Source of the DNA: Anarhynchus alexandrinus
Lineage: Eukaryota; Chordata; Aves; Charadriiformes; Charadriidae
Assembly (NCBI GenBank): GCA_008711295.1
Contig: VUYV01000036.1
Location: 1,019,448-1,083,447 of the forward strand
Reading direction: 5' to 3'
DNA length: 64,000 nucleotides
The stretch's first letter is position 1. Every line of letters begins with the position of its first letter. Of this stretch, positions 34,428 through 47,486 are shown one piece after another. The notes under the pieces were generated by a model. That model saw only the letters and a list, made by a program, of their open reading frames with translations. It did no database searches and was not told the origin of the DNA. The position numbers and the translations under genes were made by a program.

Positions 34428-34938
34428 TCTTACTGTGTCCGGTTCTGGGCTCCCTGGTTCAAGAAAGACAGGGAACGGCTGGAGAGGGTCCAGCAAAGGG
34501 CTACAAAGATGATTAGGGGATTGGAGCATCTTTCTTATGAGGAAAGACTGAGGGACTTGGGGCTTCTTAGTCTAGAGAAAAGAAGATTGAGGGGGGATCT
34601 TATTAACGCTTACAAATACTTAAAGGGAGGGTGCCAGGGGGATGGGGACAGTCTTTTTTCAGTGGTGCCCAGTGATAGGACAAGAGGTAACGGGCACAAA
34701 CTTGAACACAGGAAGCTCCATCCAAATATCAGGAGGGACTTCTTTACTTTGAGGGTGGCAGAGCACTGGAACAGGCTGCCCAGAGAGGTTGTGGAGTCTC
34801 CCACTCTGGAGACATTCAAAATCCGCCTGGACGCCACCCTGTGCAACCTGCTGTAGGTGACCCTGCTCTGTCAGGGGGGTTGGACTAGATGATCTCCAGA
34901 GGTCCCTTCCAACCCTGACCATTCTGTGATTCTGTAAC
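34428..34938 (+). mobile_element. CR1 LINE, 5'-truncated
   Basis: About 510 bases of the CR1 3' end. An open frame at 34509-34856 still reads through the end of ORF2 ([19 protein letters not shown], then [18 protein letters not shown]), so this copy is relatively young. It ends 'accattctgtgattctgtaa'. It is the same subfamily type as the copy at 2223-2825. Confidence 0.95.
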
Positions 34939-35403
34939 CAGCAAGCATTTGTCTGCTTGGTACACAGTTTTCCTTGACTCATAACCCATCGTACGGAGTT
35001 AACAGCAACATTGCTTGGGTTTCAGGGACGTCTTTGTCTCAATGCGCTTTCTAAGCCTATTGGCCTCATGCCACCTGTGTGGAAACCCTGAGGAAATGAG
35101 CAGTACAAAAGGCCTTCTCCGAGTCACACTGGTTGGTGATGGAAGTTAGGCTAGAAATTTCCACATTCTCACGTATTATTAAGGTGCCACCCCCATTTTC
35201 ATGTGTGTATAGGCATCCTCTATCCAAATCTCAGGTATTCATTCTAATGAAAAAGGCATTCAACCAATCTTCAGTCTTGAAATGAGCTGCATTGCATAAT
35301 TTCTTCTGTTGAAGAAATGCATACATCTATGATGAAAATGTTCCCAAGGATATTCTAATGTCTTCTAAAAATCCCGCCTCTTTGATTTTTTGTTTGTTTC
35401 TAG

Positions 35404-35567
35404 TGAATGCACCACGTATGCTGGCCCATGGATGTAACTTTGCTTTAACTGGTAAATCACAGCATCCTCATGATGCTATACCTGCAACCCAGAGAAAAAA
35501 AGCACAGTTAAAGCATGAACAACATTTACAGCGTTCACTAGAAATGCTTAATTCTAAGCAATATTAA
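35404..35567 (+). other. Possible orphan terminal exon
   Basis: A strong acceptor-like tract ends at 35403 (TTGATTTTTTGTTTGTTTCTAG). It is followed by about 54 in-phase codons to TAA at 35565-35567. The last 24 residues are Lys/Gln/Leu/His-rich and helix-like (QRKKAQLKHEQHLQRSLEML). I do not recognise the family, see no upstream partner exon, and the length is within chance. It could be an alternative last exon of a downstream LCA5 transcript, a separate small gene, or nothing. Confidence 0.2.
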
Positions 35568-36421
35568 TATTTTTGTGTTCTTCTCAGTTATAAATTACAC
35601 CCTGAGATCTAGAGTTTCCTCCTACACCTAATCAAGTAAATACAGACTTTAATGAGTGGCAATCACAAAACCTGGGAATAATTGTCCTGACTTTCTGAGC
35701 AGCAAAGCGTTGCGGTGTCTATTGAATTCAATGCAAGATTAATATTCCTGGGCAGCAGGCTGTTGTCCTGAAATAACGTATACCCCTGTACAAGATCCGC
35801 ACCATCAGTACGTTGGAGATCAATAGCTCTTTCCCTGATTTGGCCAAATGACGGTCTTTGGCTGGTGCAATCAGCCAGAGCTCACATGAAAGTTTGAAAC
35901 AAGGTATGCGTTATTGTTCATGGTACTTCATATTTCTTGAAAGAGAATATGTTGAATTTTATAAGGAAATCGCAGAGTAATTGCAGAGTCCTGTTGGCTA
36001 AGGCTGTTTAAGGAGCCCTAGTTCCTCTCTGGTGCTTGTTTATTCACACACTTCATTCCTGAGCAGCTCTTGGAATTGCCCTCTCTGCACCTGCTGCTGT
36101 TTTGTGATATTTAGCTCAGGATAAAGTTCTATGAAATATATCATGGCTCACTTTGGCTTGTGTACACTGTCTTGCTAGTTTGATGTAGCTTGCTTTTCTG
36201 AGCCATGGTCTGAGGTCTTGCTCCCAACAACATTTACGTATGTTTTGGGACAAGGATGACTTCTTACCCTAGGCAATAAATGTTTGAAAAAACCCTGAAC
36301 TTTGCACAGGCTGTCTTTCCCAAATTCAAAAGGGATATTAAGGACTCCGTATTTTGTCAGGTTGTTAAATTATTTCTTAGAAATACTTCATAGTATTTAA
36401 GGGTCGTGTAGACATAGTACT

Positions 36422-36520
36422 CATTGACATGGTTTAGTGGTGGTCTTGTCAGTGTTAGGTTAATGATTGGACTAGATGATCTTACAGGTCTTCTCCAGTC
36501 TAGGAGATTCTGTGATTATT
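36422..36520 (+). mobile_element. CR1 LINE tail remnant
   Basis: Roughly 100 bases of CR1 3' UTR: 'gacatggtttagtggtggtc', 'cagtgttaggttaatgattg', 'gactagatgatctta', ending 'gattctgtgatt'. Same subfamily wording as the copy at 45040-45532. Confidence 0.9.
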
Positions 36521-39500
36521 CAGTGGCTGTATGGGCAGTGGGTACTACAGCTGTCAAGAGCTCCTGTGTATCACATGAGTTTCCTTTAGAGGGCACCATT
36601 GACTTCCCTGAAGTCTACGTAAATGTCTGTGCTTGCTCTTAATGAGGCGTGTTATCCACATCTGAGGTCCATGTCTTGAATATTTTTTGCTCTAAATATT
36701 TGGGATGCTGTGGGCTAGTGCACATTATCTACTGTATGCAAATATACCTTGCAATAGACTTCTCAGGCCTTGGCTGTGATGATTTTCTTAATCAACAGGC
36801 AAAATGTTGGAAGGAACATACACTCCAGGATGCTGAACTGTCTCTTCTGCTAAAAAGGACTGGAAGGCTCAGCTTCAACCCATAGACGCCAGCATACAAG
36901 TGAGCCTTCACTTCCACTGGGTGATCTCAGAGATGCAGGTTCTCCCATCCTGTGTGACTAGTCACTGGATGTAAAGAGGATTCTCCTTCCCTATGACTTT
37001 ATCTGTTTTCCAGCAGAAGTGATGTTTCTGCAGCCATATCTATCACTCCATCTCTTTCTTTCTCACTCTCACTTTCTTTTTACATATGCTGTACCCAAGC
37101 TGGGCAGGATGTGGCTGTGTGGTCATCTTGCTTGAAAAAGTGATGCTGAAAAGGTGCAGCTTTAGGAGGTCACTGGGTGACATGAGTCATTTTCTAGAAT
37201 GAAGAAAGTTGCTTTTTAGATTTCCTAGTCTATTATTCTGCTTCTTATTTTTTAATGAAGAAGCACAGAGATCAGGGAAGTATAGGAAGTGCCTACCATA
37301 GTCTCCCAGCTTGAGGCGGTGCACGGTTCAGGGGAAGTCCACAGTGATGTAAACAGGATAACTGTGTAAATAAATGTCTGCTCCGCAACAAAAAAATGAG
37401 CTTAATTTTAGAATTGAACCCTCAAAAGCATGCATCTCTTTTGTCCAGATAATTATTGTCATTTCATGGAGATGAAGGAACATCCAACAAAATGGTCATG
37501 CAGATGCTTACCTTCTCTCTTGCTCCTTATTATGATTGCTTATACACTCCTCTGTGCAAACGCATCAACGTAGTCCTGATAATGTGGGTTTATATTTTAT
37601 ACTTACGTGGTTAATTAACTGCAGGGCTGCAGCGAGCCCCTCTCTAACATTGCAGATGACTGGGGACTGTTCAGTGCATTTGTAGCCCCCGAACCAAATA
37701 GTTGATTGTGCTTATAACATTGTCTTCTTTCATTGGCTTAAGAGGTACCTATAGCCTACAGCGGGAGCAGGCTGACTGGCACGGGCTCAGTAGGAGGACT
37801 GGGTTGAAGAAAGACAATGAAAAGCTTAGGTGAGGAAGGAAAAGCCATCCTTTGATGGCTTGCAAAGGATTTTTGCAAGCACCATGAAGCACTCATAGGG
37901 CAGCGGCAATAGCTGGAAGGCTGCCCAGCAGAAGTCTCTACATATGTAATCCCATGAATCCTTCTTCCATCTCTGCCACAGCAGATTAAACCTCCTGGAT
38001 GGACCTGATATTCAGGGACCTCAACATACACTTATCTTGTGTTAGTGGGATTGACTGTTATGCATCGATCCCCAAAAGCATGCAACCTCACTATTTCAAC
38101 ACATTGAAAACATGAAATCTCTTCTGCAATGTTATAAAATGTATTTTTTTTTTCCTAATTATATCAGCAGAACTAAATTGGAAGAAATTTTAGTTCTCCC
38201 AAACTTCTAGTTTATTTGAGTAGTCTTCTATGGCAGGCATGTTTACATCTCCGTGATCTTAAACCTCAGGGAATTGCATTTCATTTCAGGGCTGTTGAGT
38301 CTCTGCAAATCCCATGAGATTTTTAGCTTTGATTTTAAAAATCCAGGGTGTTTTTTTCCTCTGGTTGTGAAGAAAACCTTGAAAGTTAGAAGCTAGAGGC
38401 CTCAAAGAGAAAGTGAAGTGAATTTAAGAAATAAAAATACATTATAAAATAATATAAGTTCCAAATGCATATTTCATCTTGTACTTCAAAAAAAAATAAA
38501 ATCTTCATTTTCATGACAGAAGATGACAATTCCTGATCTTGGATTTGCTCAGAAAAACAGTTCTTCAAGTCTCCGTTAAGGTGACCACGAGTTTCAGGCT
38601 GGTTTGTGGCATTACGCTGAATGCCGTATTCTTCCTAAATAAGAAAGGAATTATCCAATTAAATCCAATCCAGTTAAATAATTATATATTATTGGCATCT
38701 CCGCCTTACAAGAGGAGAATGAGTACACAGAATCTGACTCTTCCAGAGCTGCTGAGAACATCTGGCTCCCAGGGAGGCTTAGCCCCACTCAGTAACTGTA
38801 TCTGCTTGGTCCAGTTTCAGATTGAGGAGTGCTGTCTTTTAATCTCAGTTCATATGAGAGCCGGTGGGGCTGGTGACAACCTCGCTATAACCACAAGTTC
38901 CTCGCACCTTTGTCCCTCCCTCTTCTGAAAGGTGAGAACAGAGATGTGTCTCAGAGAGGTACTAGTTAACTTATTACTTATTAAGTAATCATTAATTTGT
39001 AAACCTTTCTGTGATGTTCTTCCTCTCTAAGCTCAAGGGTCTGAGACACCTCAGAGTTAAGATCATTCTACTGAAGTAAAACGAAAATTTGAAGGAAATC
39101 AGTTACCTATTGATCTGAAATGTTCTCAACTGCTCTGTTTCATAAACCACTTCACTCTTAAACCAAGTTTAAGAGCACTCGGGCATCTGATTTGCAGGGA
39201 AAGCAATGGACAGTAGGTCCTGAAATGCTCCTGAGCATCCAGACCACAAGTCTGGAGCACCTCTGGGTGCGATGAGCCGGGCAGGCTGCAGCAACGTGTG
39301 GGTGTACCAGGGTTGCTGTACGTGATATCTCAGGTTTCTCTCACAGGCTTGCTGCTCATAATGATCCTTCATGAGTGGCCTCCCCGCTATCAAAAACCAA
39401 AACTAGCAAAGGAGAAGGTGGTCGTAGTCACAAACTAAACCTGAGCCCGAAATTAGTTCCTGTGTTGAATCACTGCTCATGGCATAAGACATCTTCCCCT

Positions 39501-40477
39501 TTCAGTGCAGCTCCCCGCTGTGGGCTCAGCTGTGACATAAAAGAGGAAAGTGCGTGGGACCCCAGATACCCCATAGTACCTTCACCTTTCTACTGCAAAG
39601 CAGTGTAGACAATTCTAGTGCTGAAGAAAGGTCAAGTCCAGGGCTGCATCCTCATTGCAGTTATGAGAGGCTTTCAGCAGCAGAGGAGGTTACTTTTCTT
39701 CTTACAAGTACACTTTTGGCTCTCTTCTTTCTGGAGGCTTGTCCCAAATACAGCAGCACTTCGCCTGCTTCAGCCTAAGAGAGGTTTTCTCCAAAAGGCA
39801 TGTGCTCCTGATCTTCCTGTTTGGAAGACCAGTTACTGTCAATGCTGCCCTGTGTTGGTCTGCAGTCATTGATGCAAAATTATGAAATTTTTCCTCTGTC
39901 ACTATGTCCATAATGGGTTCTGCTTGAATTTTAAGCTGGACTTATCTTTCTAAAACACAGTCAGCTTCCTCCCTGGAAAGTCAGAATTTGTTTGTAAAAG
40001 TGATGGTCAGGAGACTCCTGTTGCGGCCACCCCCAGTTACTTTGAAATATTTAGCTATTGCCTTCATGGAAACATTGGACAATATTTTGTACAGTGTTCT
40101 GAGGGTTCAACTTCCTTCAGACATTGTTGTATAGTTAGGGTGACATGGAAAATAAATGGCTGGTTGGTATGGCTGTACCTTCAGAAGTCCTGCTTTAAAG
40201 TAGTGCTAGTGTCCTATCTTTTTTTTTTTTTATCTTTTCAAGCATTCTGTTTCTCTTTCTCTCTTATTTTAGATGTTTTCCAATTGACATCAACCCTGAC
40301 ACTGTGCCCCGCTGCAGCCATGAAAAACCCCATAGCACTCCAGCCCCCTAAACCCCTTTCACCTTTTTTCCAAAGATTTTCTTTTTCTTGCATTTTATGA
40401 CCTTCATATAAGTTTCATACAAAGTTCAGATGCACCCACTCCTAACCCCCGGCTTCTATTTCAGTGTAACAGCAGAG

Positions 40478-42160
40478 GAGCAGAAGGGACCTCTTCATCA
40501 TGAAACCCAGTCCCGTGCTTAGACAAGAATCTGTGTCATATAATCCTTGACTTAAGCTGATTTAGCTCAGTAAGTTGGCTTTCATGCCCCATACTTCCTT
40601 CTAGAAAGCTGTTCTCACTGCTTTTGTGACAAGAAAGCCTCTGATTTTTAAAATTACCCCGATGGTTCTTTTTTGGTTCTCCACTGGCTTCAAGGTGTTT
40701 CTAAAAGGAGCTACTCTTGCTTTGCTTCATGATGCTAAACAAGTCAGGCTCTCCTTATCTCCTCTGGAAACATAGACTCTCCAGTCCCTTTACTGTCCTT
40801 ATACGCTCCAAGTTTGTATGGATCCCTCTCCTTAGGAGCTTGTCAGGCAGAGGTAGATGGGTGCAGGTGTCTGCTAGAATCATTATTAGATATTATTTTG
40901 AGTTGAAATTGATACGTGGAATTGAGCAGCTTCAAAGTTAAGGGAGCTAGGACCCAGGCATATGATCTCTGCCTCATCTCTTAATAATTAATAATTATTA
41001 TTTATTATTGATTATAGTAGTTTGCTCAAAACACTAACGAAAATGTGGCTGCAGCTCCAAAAAGCTGATAGCTTGATTAGGAGCTATATTAAAATTTTAT
41101 GATAATTACCCAAATATCTCATAATGAAATTTGTCATCCAATGTATTGCTGATAACTGATGGGACCTATAGATAAAAGTGCACATCCAACATACAGCCAC
41201 AATCCCTGATATTTTTCCGTTTCACAGGCTAACTGCCTTTCACACCTAGCTAACACGAGGACAAAGGATTGATATGATGAGGGACAATTTCCCATTGTTT
41301 CTGTTGAGGCCAGAAACATTATTTTTCAAGTAACTGGTGTCAAATACAGTGCTTATAGAAGCCCCTGCTCCTATGCAGGGTGCTATCCCATATGCATTTA
41401 AAGATGGTGTTAAACCTTTAAGCCATCACCTTGTGCTGAAGCTTCATGGTTACCTCACCATCTACAGTGACTCCTCAACTTCTTTTGTCTTCCCTAGGAC
41501 ATAATCTCTGCTCCCATAAGCACAAATTATGTTCTTTTTCCAAGGCTGTAACCATTTGGCTTCACTGCAAGTGAATTTTGTTTGCTTGTTTGTGCTCAGT
41601 TCATTGCATCTGCTGGAGGGAAGACCAGTCCTTTTTGATATTTAACAATCCTCCAATTTTTGCTTTATCTGCCAACTTTATCAGCAGTATTATATTTCCT
41701 TCCAGTTCACTGATGAAAGTTAAATAATGTGAAGAGACACAGCAACACACTAAAAACACGCTTCCTTAGTGAGGATTCCCTAGGTACGCTTCTGTTTGAG
41801 ATTGGTCAGTTAACTGGTTTTATCATCTACCATTTTAGTGATGAATCAGCAGAAATATAATCTATCATAATTGAAATTTCCCCTATATATACATACGTCA
41901 TGTATTGGACTGGCATTTGTGCATTTATCAATCAAATCTGTGACGTGACCAAAAAGGTACTGAGTTGCTTTGGAAAAAGATCTGTTTTTCTTATTTTCTT
42001 ACTGGTATTGATTGTACATTTCTCCTTCCATTTGTCTAATAATAAAATCCTCTATCTTCTCTTTTGTTATATTTACTGGAACTGCTATTAGGTTGACAGA
42101 AGAATGGTTAATTTTATAATCCTTTTAATGCCTTTTACATTCTTGTACATAGCTACCTAT
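40478..42160 (-). mobile_element. Ancient CR1/L3-type LINE, antisense, very decayed
   Basis: Patchy similarity to the reverse complement of old amniote CR1/L3 LINEs, in the right order. First comes a 3' end ('gaagggacctcttcatcatg'), then 'ctccagtccctttactgtcc' near 40778. Next is a segment ending 'tctgccaactttatcagcag' (41670-41690) and a following 'ttcactgatgaaagttaaat'. Then 'gaggattccct' through 'gagattggtcagttaactgg' (41770-41815), and a region at 41920-42120 with the 'ctgctattaggttgacagaa' element. All match is from memory of the consensus. The copy is riddled with indels, and an AT-rich simple stretch (about 40980-41012) interrupts it. It may be two fragments rather than one. Confidence 0.6.
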
Positions 42161-43402
42161 TTTTTCTTCCTGCTCCTCTTATTTAAAGGCACTTTTAGAC
42201 TCCAAAAGCTGTATGTCAAAAACCATTGGCATAAACCAGCTTATTGTCCTCTTCTCAGTTTGTGACAGGATGACACCAAAGTGTTTTTCTGTAATCAGAC
42301 ACGAAAATGTGAGTGAAGCCTCCAGAATAGACAGACGTATATGTATTTGTATACCGAGTCCATCTATTTCCAGGGAGCATCCTTTAGTGATGAGAGAATT
42401 CCTTTTGCTTCTCTTCATCTTGTGAGTAGGGTCGCTACTGCTGTGCTTTTACACTGATGCTTCTCCACCTTGACATACTCTTCTTTCTTCATTAATTTCA
42501 GGTGACTGCTGCTCTTGTCTCTGTTCTCAGCATCCTTTGCTGCTATTTATGGAGTAGGAAGGTTGGTTTGTTCTCTTGAGACTTACTTTGTTAATCCTGG
42601 CACCACCCCATTTGTTTATCTGAGAAAACAGTTGGGATCTCATTGCTTTTCTTGTCAACCCATAGTGAGGTTTTCCTTTCCTATAAAAATGTCTCAGACA
42701 CCTGATAAGATTGGAGCTAGAGATAGGTAGGACACAGTTTCCCCTTGCTGCAAAATGATTTCAGATTTAAAAAGGTCCCCGGTCATGTTCTGGGACAAAC
42801 CCAAGACTTTTCCAGGTATTTTATGTTCACACACAAGCTGAGATGGCACATGTATTTGGACTCTGCAACCGTCTCCCAGGATTGGAATTTGGTCAGTCCT
42901 CTGCAATGCCCACATGGCAGTTCTGTGGAGAAGGAGCATAAGGCAGGCACAGATTAAGAAAGCTAAATTTAGGTATCTGGTGGTAAGTTATAAAAGCACA
43001 TCAGATATCTGAGCTTCTTTAGTTGATGGATATCAATGGAGCCAGTTTAACGGACTCTGAAGAAGGTGCCTCATGCCAGGTCAGCTGAACTGTGTTGATC
43101 AGGTGCTTCATACAGTCACCTACACATTTGCCTTCGAAATGCCATATGTTACCTGCTTGGCCACCCAGCTTTGCAAGGGTGCACATCTCTCATAGCTCTG
43201 GTGTCATGTCTACTAGCCCTGTGTAACCTTTGCATTAAATAAACAGCCCCAAATGGCATTGGGCTGGGCCTTCAACCTAAATCCATTACCTCCCAAGTCA
43301 AGTAAAGAAAGGATTGCATTTTCTGGCTAGTAGATATGTCATTTATACAACATGGAACAGCCTGGACAGCAGAGGAGAATTTGTTAGAGAGTGGCAGAAG
43401 GG
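42161..43402. other. Intergenic, no gene seen
   Basis: No family resemblance in any frame and no clear repeat. It may hide more of the decayed LINE to the left. Confidence 0.5.
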
Positions 43403-43612
43403 GGATCATAGAATCATAGAGTGGTTTAGGTTGGAAGGGACCTCAAAGATCATCTAGTTCCAACCCCCCTGCTATGGGCAGGGACAGCTTCCACTAGACC
43501 AGGTTGCTCAAAGCCCCATCCAACCTGGCCTTGAACACCTCCAGGGATGGGGCATCCACAACTTCTCTGGGCAACCTGTTCCAGTGCCTCACCACCCTCA
43601 AAGTGAAATAGG
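43403..43612 (-). mobile_element. CR1 LINE 3' fragment, antisense
   Basis: Begins with 'atcatagaatcatagagtgg' and 'ttggaagggacctcaaagat', the reverse complement of the avian CR1 tail. It runs through 'cttgaacacctccagggatg' and ends near 'ccaccctcaaagtgaaatag', the 5' truncation point. About 210 bases. Confidence 0.95.
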
Positions 43613-45039
43613 ATCAGAGTGAGCAAATCCTGCATCCCAAAAGCTGTTGAATATTGCCAGAGGAGGCATTGCTGGTATTTTGATGAGAACTTCATGACAA
43701 AATTGTTACTAAAACTTATGGGAAAAAAAAGAAAAAAAGAAAACACCGAATCCTTGATAGCTGACACCTCCCAAGAAAAAAAAACATGGAAAATTCATGA
43801 CCTAAACATAGCCCTAATGTTCTTAATCAACACGCTTGGAGCAGAGGTCATGCTCAGGGCAGTGCTGAGAGTCTTGTTTCCTTTCAGCCACGTAGCTGTT
43901 TTCATGGCACGTGGGGTGGATGAGCTGGCCCTACATTTATCCACCTGCCTGGATGGCAGCTCTCCCTTTGGGGGAATTGCTGAGCCACGACCCTTCCTGA
44001 CTCTTGCCCCTGCAGCTGGCCCAGAGGCAAGGAGGTCTGAGCTCTCCTGCAGAGCTGTCCCACAGGCAGGTAGCACTTAACCTCTCCAAGGAAAGAGCAC
44101 GTACGGCCAGTGGAGGATAAATGAGATGAGTCTGCTGTGGCACACAGGCATGCTGCCAAGGGGCTAAGGAAGGCTTCTGGTGAAAGACATGTTGACCTGC
44201 TCACCCCCATGGCACTTAGAACCTCATGGCTGGCAACTTTGCAGAGACCAGAACAGCCTAGTTGAAGCCCCTCTTTTCTGTCTCCACTTTACTACTTAAG
44301 ATGGAGTTCTCGAAATAAGTCTGTACTCCAGAATCCCACTTAATGTATTATTGTCCTTAGAACCATTGGCTTTTTTTCTGGCTTAATTCCACTATCAAAT
44401 GAACAAAACCACTTCTGGCATCACTTCTTATCCAAGTCTTTTTTTTTTTAATGGTCAAGGAGGGAATGCAAACCCTTTCTTGGATTGATGGGGTGTTCAA
44501 GTGATCTCAGATTTCCCCTGTGGTGATGTCCTAACTTAGCTGTTGTGATTGTCTATTAATTAAGCAGTGATTTTTGCATGATTCCTCAAGTTCAGCATGA
44601 TTCCTCATCCCCTGTTGAAACTACTCTGATTTTGAGGTTCCTGGGTCCAAAATGGCCTTGGTGCTGCAGGTTAGGATACATCTTTTTTTTTTTTTTTCCC
44701 CCTATTTTTTTCCCCTTCCCTTCCTTACTGTCTTGGATGACAAGCTTTGGATAAAAATGTCTAGGTAGCTGTCAGCCCAAATAAACTGCTATTATATATC
44801 CACCTACCCCAGCACAAGTCCTTTCAGTGTTACTACTTGGCTACAGTTCTCTGTCAGCCATCAGGACAGCTTCATTTTCCTGGTTTCGAGGGTGGAGTAA
44901 ATTCATCATCTTCCTACATCTATACCCCAGCAAATATGGAATTTCCACTTTCAGAAATACTTCTGAGAGGTCTCAGCTCAGAAAACTGCTTAATTTCTGA
45001 TTCTATTAATAGGGAACATTTACAGAATTCCACATTCCA
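43613..45039. other. Intergenic, no gene seen
   Basis: Holds the 153-codon frame 43619-44080, which I rejected as a gene, and poly-T/pyrimidine runs near 44440-44455 and 44682-44720. No recognisable family. Confidence 0.5.
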
Positions 45040-45532
45040 CTACAAGAAAGACACTGAGGTTCTGGAGCGTGTCCAGAGAAGGGCAACAAAACTGGTGAGG
45101 GGTCTGGAGAACAAGTCTTATGATCCTCTTGGCTGAGAGAACTCGGGGTTGTTCAGGCTGGAGAAAAGGAGGCTGAGGGGAGGCCTTATCGCTTTCTACA
45201 ACTACCTGAAAGGAGGTTGTAGTGAGGTGGGGGTCAGTCTCTTCTCCCAAGTAACAAGTGATAGGACAAGAGGAAATGGCCTCAAGCTGCACCGAGGGAG
45301 GTTTAGATTGGATATTAGGAAAAGTTTCTTCACCAAAGGGGTTGTCAAACATTGGAACAGGCTGCCCAGGGAAGTGGTGGAGTCACAATCCCTGGAAGTA
45401 TTTAAAAGACAGGTAGATGTGGTGATTAGGGACATGGTTTAGTGGTAGTGTTGGCAGTGTTAGGTTCATGGTTGGGCTCAATGGTATTAAAGGTCCCTTC
45501 CAACCTAGACAATTCTATGATTCTATGATTCT
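45040..45532 (+). mobile_element. CR1 LINE, 5'-truncated
   Basis: Encodes [23 protein letters not shown] and then [18 protein letters not shown] in shifted frames. The 3' UTR carries 'gacatggtttagtggtagtg' and ends in two ATTCTATG units at about 45513-45530. It shares its subfamily and exact coded peptide with the antisense copy at 60059-60800. Confidence 0.97.
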
Positions 45533-47471
45533 TTCTTTTCTGAGGTCCTTCATCTAAGTTCTTCAATATTGGCGCTCGGAAGATTGTGTGTGCTCCAGGT
45601 CAGCCAGTGTTCAGAGTAATTGACATCCTTTGGAAATTAGAAATTTAGGAGCTGTTGGTCAGTGTTTCTAACAGGATTATGAGCATTATTTCATGTGCTT
45701 GTTAAAATTACTCCAGGGAGGTATTCTCTTCCAGGTTGTGGGTGGCTGACAGCAAGGTACTATGGTTTTGGCAAATGTTTCTGCACTTTTTTTTTTTTTC
45801 TCTCATTTAAGAAGTATGCTATCTATATATAGTCTAAGGGCATAGCCTCTGTACTGAAATGAGTTGAATTTTTTCCCACTGTTTTGTTCTTCCCTGACCC
45901 CATTCCATATACGCCTTGTCCTAAGGGCAATTGCCATCTGGAATGTGCTCTCCTGGCAGAGCCAGTCTGTAAGGACAAGGACAAACCAGCACCCTCCAGA
46001 TCCACTGGGAGAAGGGAGAGTCATATACTCGGGTCAGGCACAAATACCTGGAAGCTGGTTTAGCAAGTGCAGCACCCAAATGAGACAACTCTCATTGCAG
46101 AACAAATACTTCCTTCTACAGAGAGACACATTTCTTGTTCTCCCCCTGCTTCCAGACCTCTTCCTTCCTGCTTCTCCTTCTATTTCTCAAACACCTTGAT
46201 ATGGTTTTCAGGCTATCCTCCTCACCCACTTCTTTTTTGGGGATGCCCCAATGGCGCCCCTCTCTCTCTACTTTTCTCTTTGTGGGCAGCTGCTGGCTGG
46301 TCCCATTTACAGCAAATATCTCTATGCAGGTGACAGAGCTGGTTTAACTTTCTTCTGGACCTCCCTCCTCTGTTCAGTCCAGGCCTATTTTGCTGACATC
46401 TTGTATAATTATCAGCTCCTAGAATGACTAATGGAGACCTCAGCCAAGCCTTCTCCTCGCCTCCTTTTTTTGTGGGAGAAGATTGTGCTGGCCACCCCAT
46501 GCTGCCAGCAGTCAGGGCCATAGAACTGCTAGATATGCTTCAAGTCACGGCTCACATCTTCAGACATTTCCTGTAACTTGCATAAATACAGATATAGACA
46601 TGTCAGATATCATATGTATCAAATATATTTATTTGTGGCTTAAGTCTTCTAGGAGATGCAGTTTCACTATCCACCACTTACCCAGAACTGCTGCCCAGGC
46701 TCACAATGATGCCTGCAGCATCCTTTTCTCTGGCCTCGAGTTAGCTGTGCCCTAGAAACGCTGCTTTGGGGGTGGCTTTTGCATTAATCTTGCTTCCTAT
46801 CACCTGCTTTGGACCACGGAGGGCCAGTAGCAGCCTTTTGTTCCAGGAAAGCCAACTGATGCAAGTGTAACGGCTCTCAGACCCTTCATGGTGAAGCCAG
46901 GAGAGAAGTCACAAACTTCAGGTGCCAAATATGACTGCCCTTTCCACCTGAGGCTGTTATATACAACAAGACATCTCAGCGCTTTCTTACCACTTAAAAA
47001 AAAAATATCTTGGTGCCAGTTCTGTGTGAGGAATGGCATGGACCAGGTGGGGCTGGGAGATGCTCTTGTGAGGCGTCATTGCTCTCAGGATGGAGGAGGC
47101 TGTGGGAGGCCGGGTAGAGGAGGACCAGGGGACTGATGCTGCTGTGAGTAGCGGGAGTGCCTCAGCCCGAGGAGTTCCTCCAGGGTCAGCTGAGTGAGGA
47201 TGGCTGCTCGCACAGCACTGATTCCTAACAGACGTTGGGAGGGCAGTTTGAATACTCACCAGCCAGCCCGACTGACTCATCAGATAGCATTGCCCAGGTT
47301 TTGGAAAGGTGAAAATTCAAATCCAGGCTCCTGAGCCAAGCAATGCCACTAATGACCTCAGATCTGTAACAATTAAGGGAGTAATGGCCTTTTTGTTCTG
47401 GCTTTGCACATCATGCAATGAGGTCTTGATCCATGACTACAACTCCTAAGCAATAAAGTAATACAAATAAT

Positions 47472-47486
47472 TAATAATAATAATAA
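47472..47486. repeat. (TAA)5 microsatellite
   Basis: Five perfect TAA units inside an AT-rich stretch. Confidence 0.9.

Larger units (their letters stand above)
34939..40477. other. Intergenic, no confirmed gene
   Basis: Includes a possible terminal exon at 35404-35567, a CR1 tail at 36422-36520 and otherwise unique sequence. The 129-codon frame at 38539-38928 has no recognisable domain. Confidence 0.55.

Noticed and set aside
38539..38928. 129-codon + strand frame
   Set aside because: No family resemblance, no supporting splice signals or repeats. Treated as chance.
43619..44080. 153-codon + strand frame
   Set aside because: Starts beside a CR1 fragment, passes through an A-rich stretch (Lys run) and has no recognisable domain. 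Consistent with chance.
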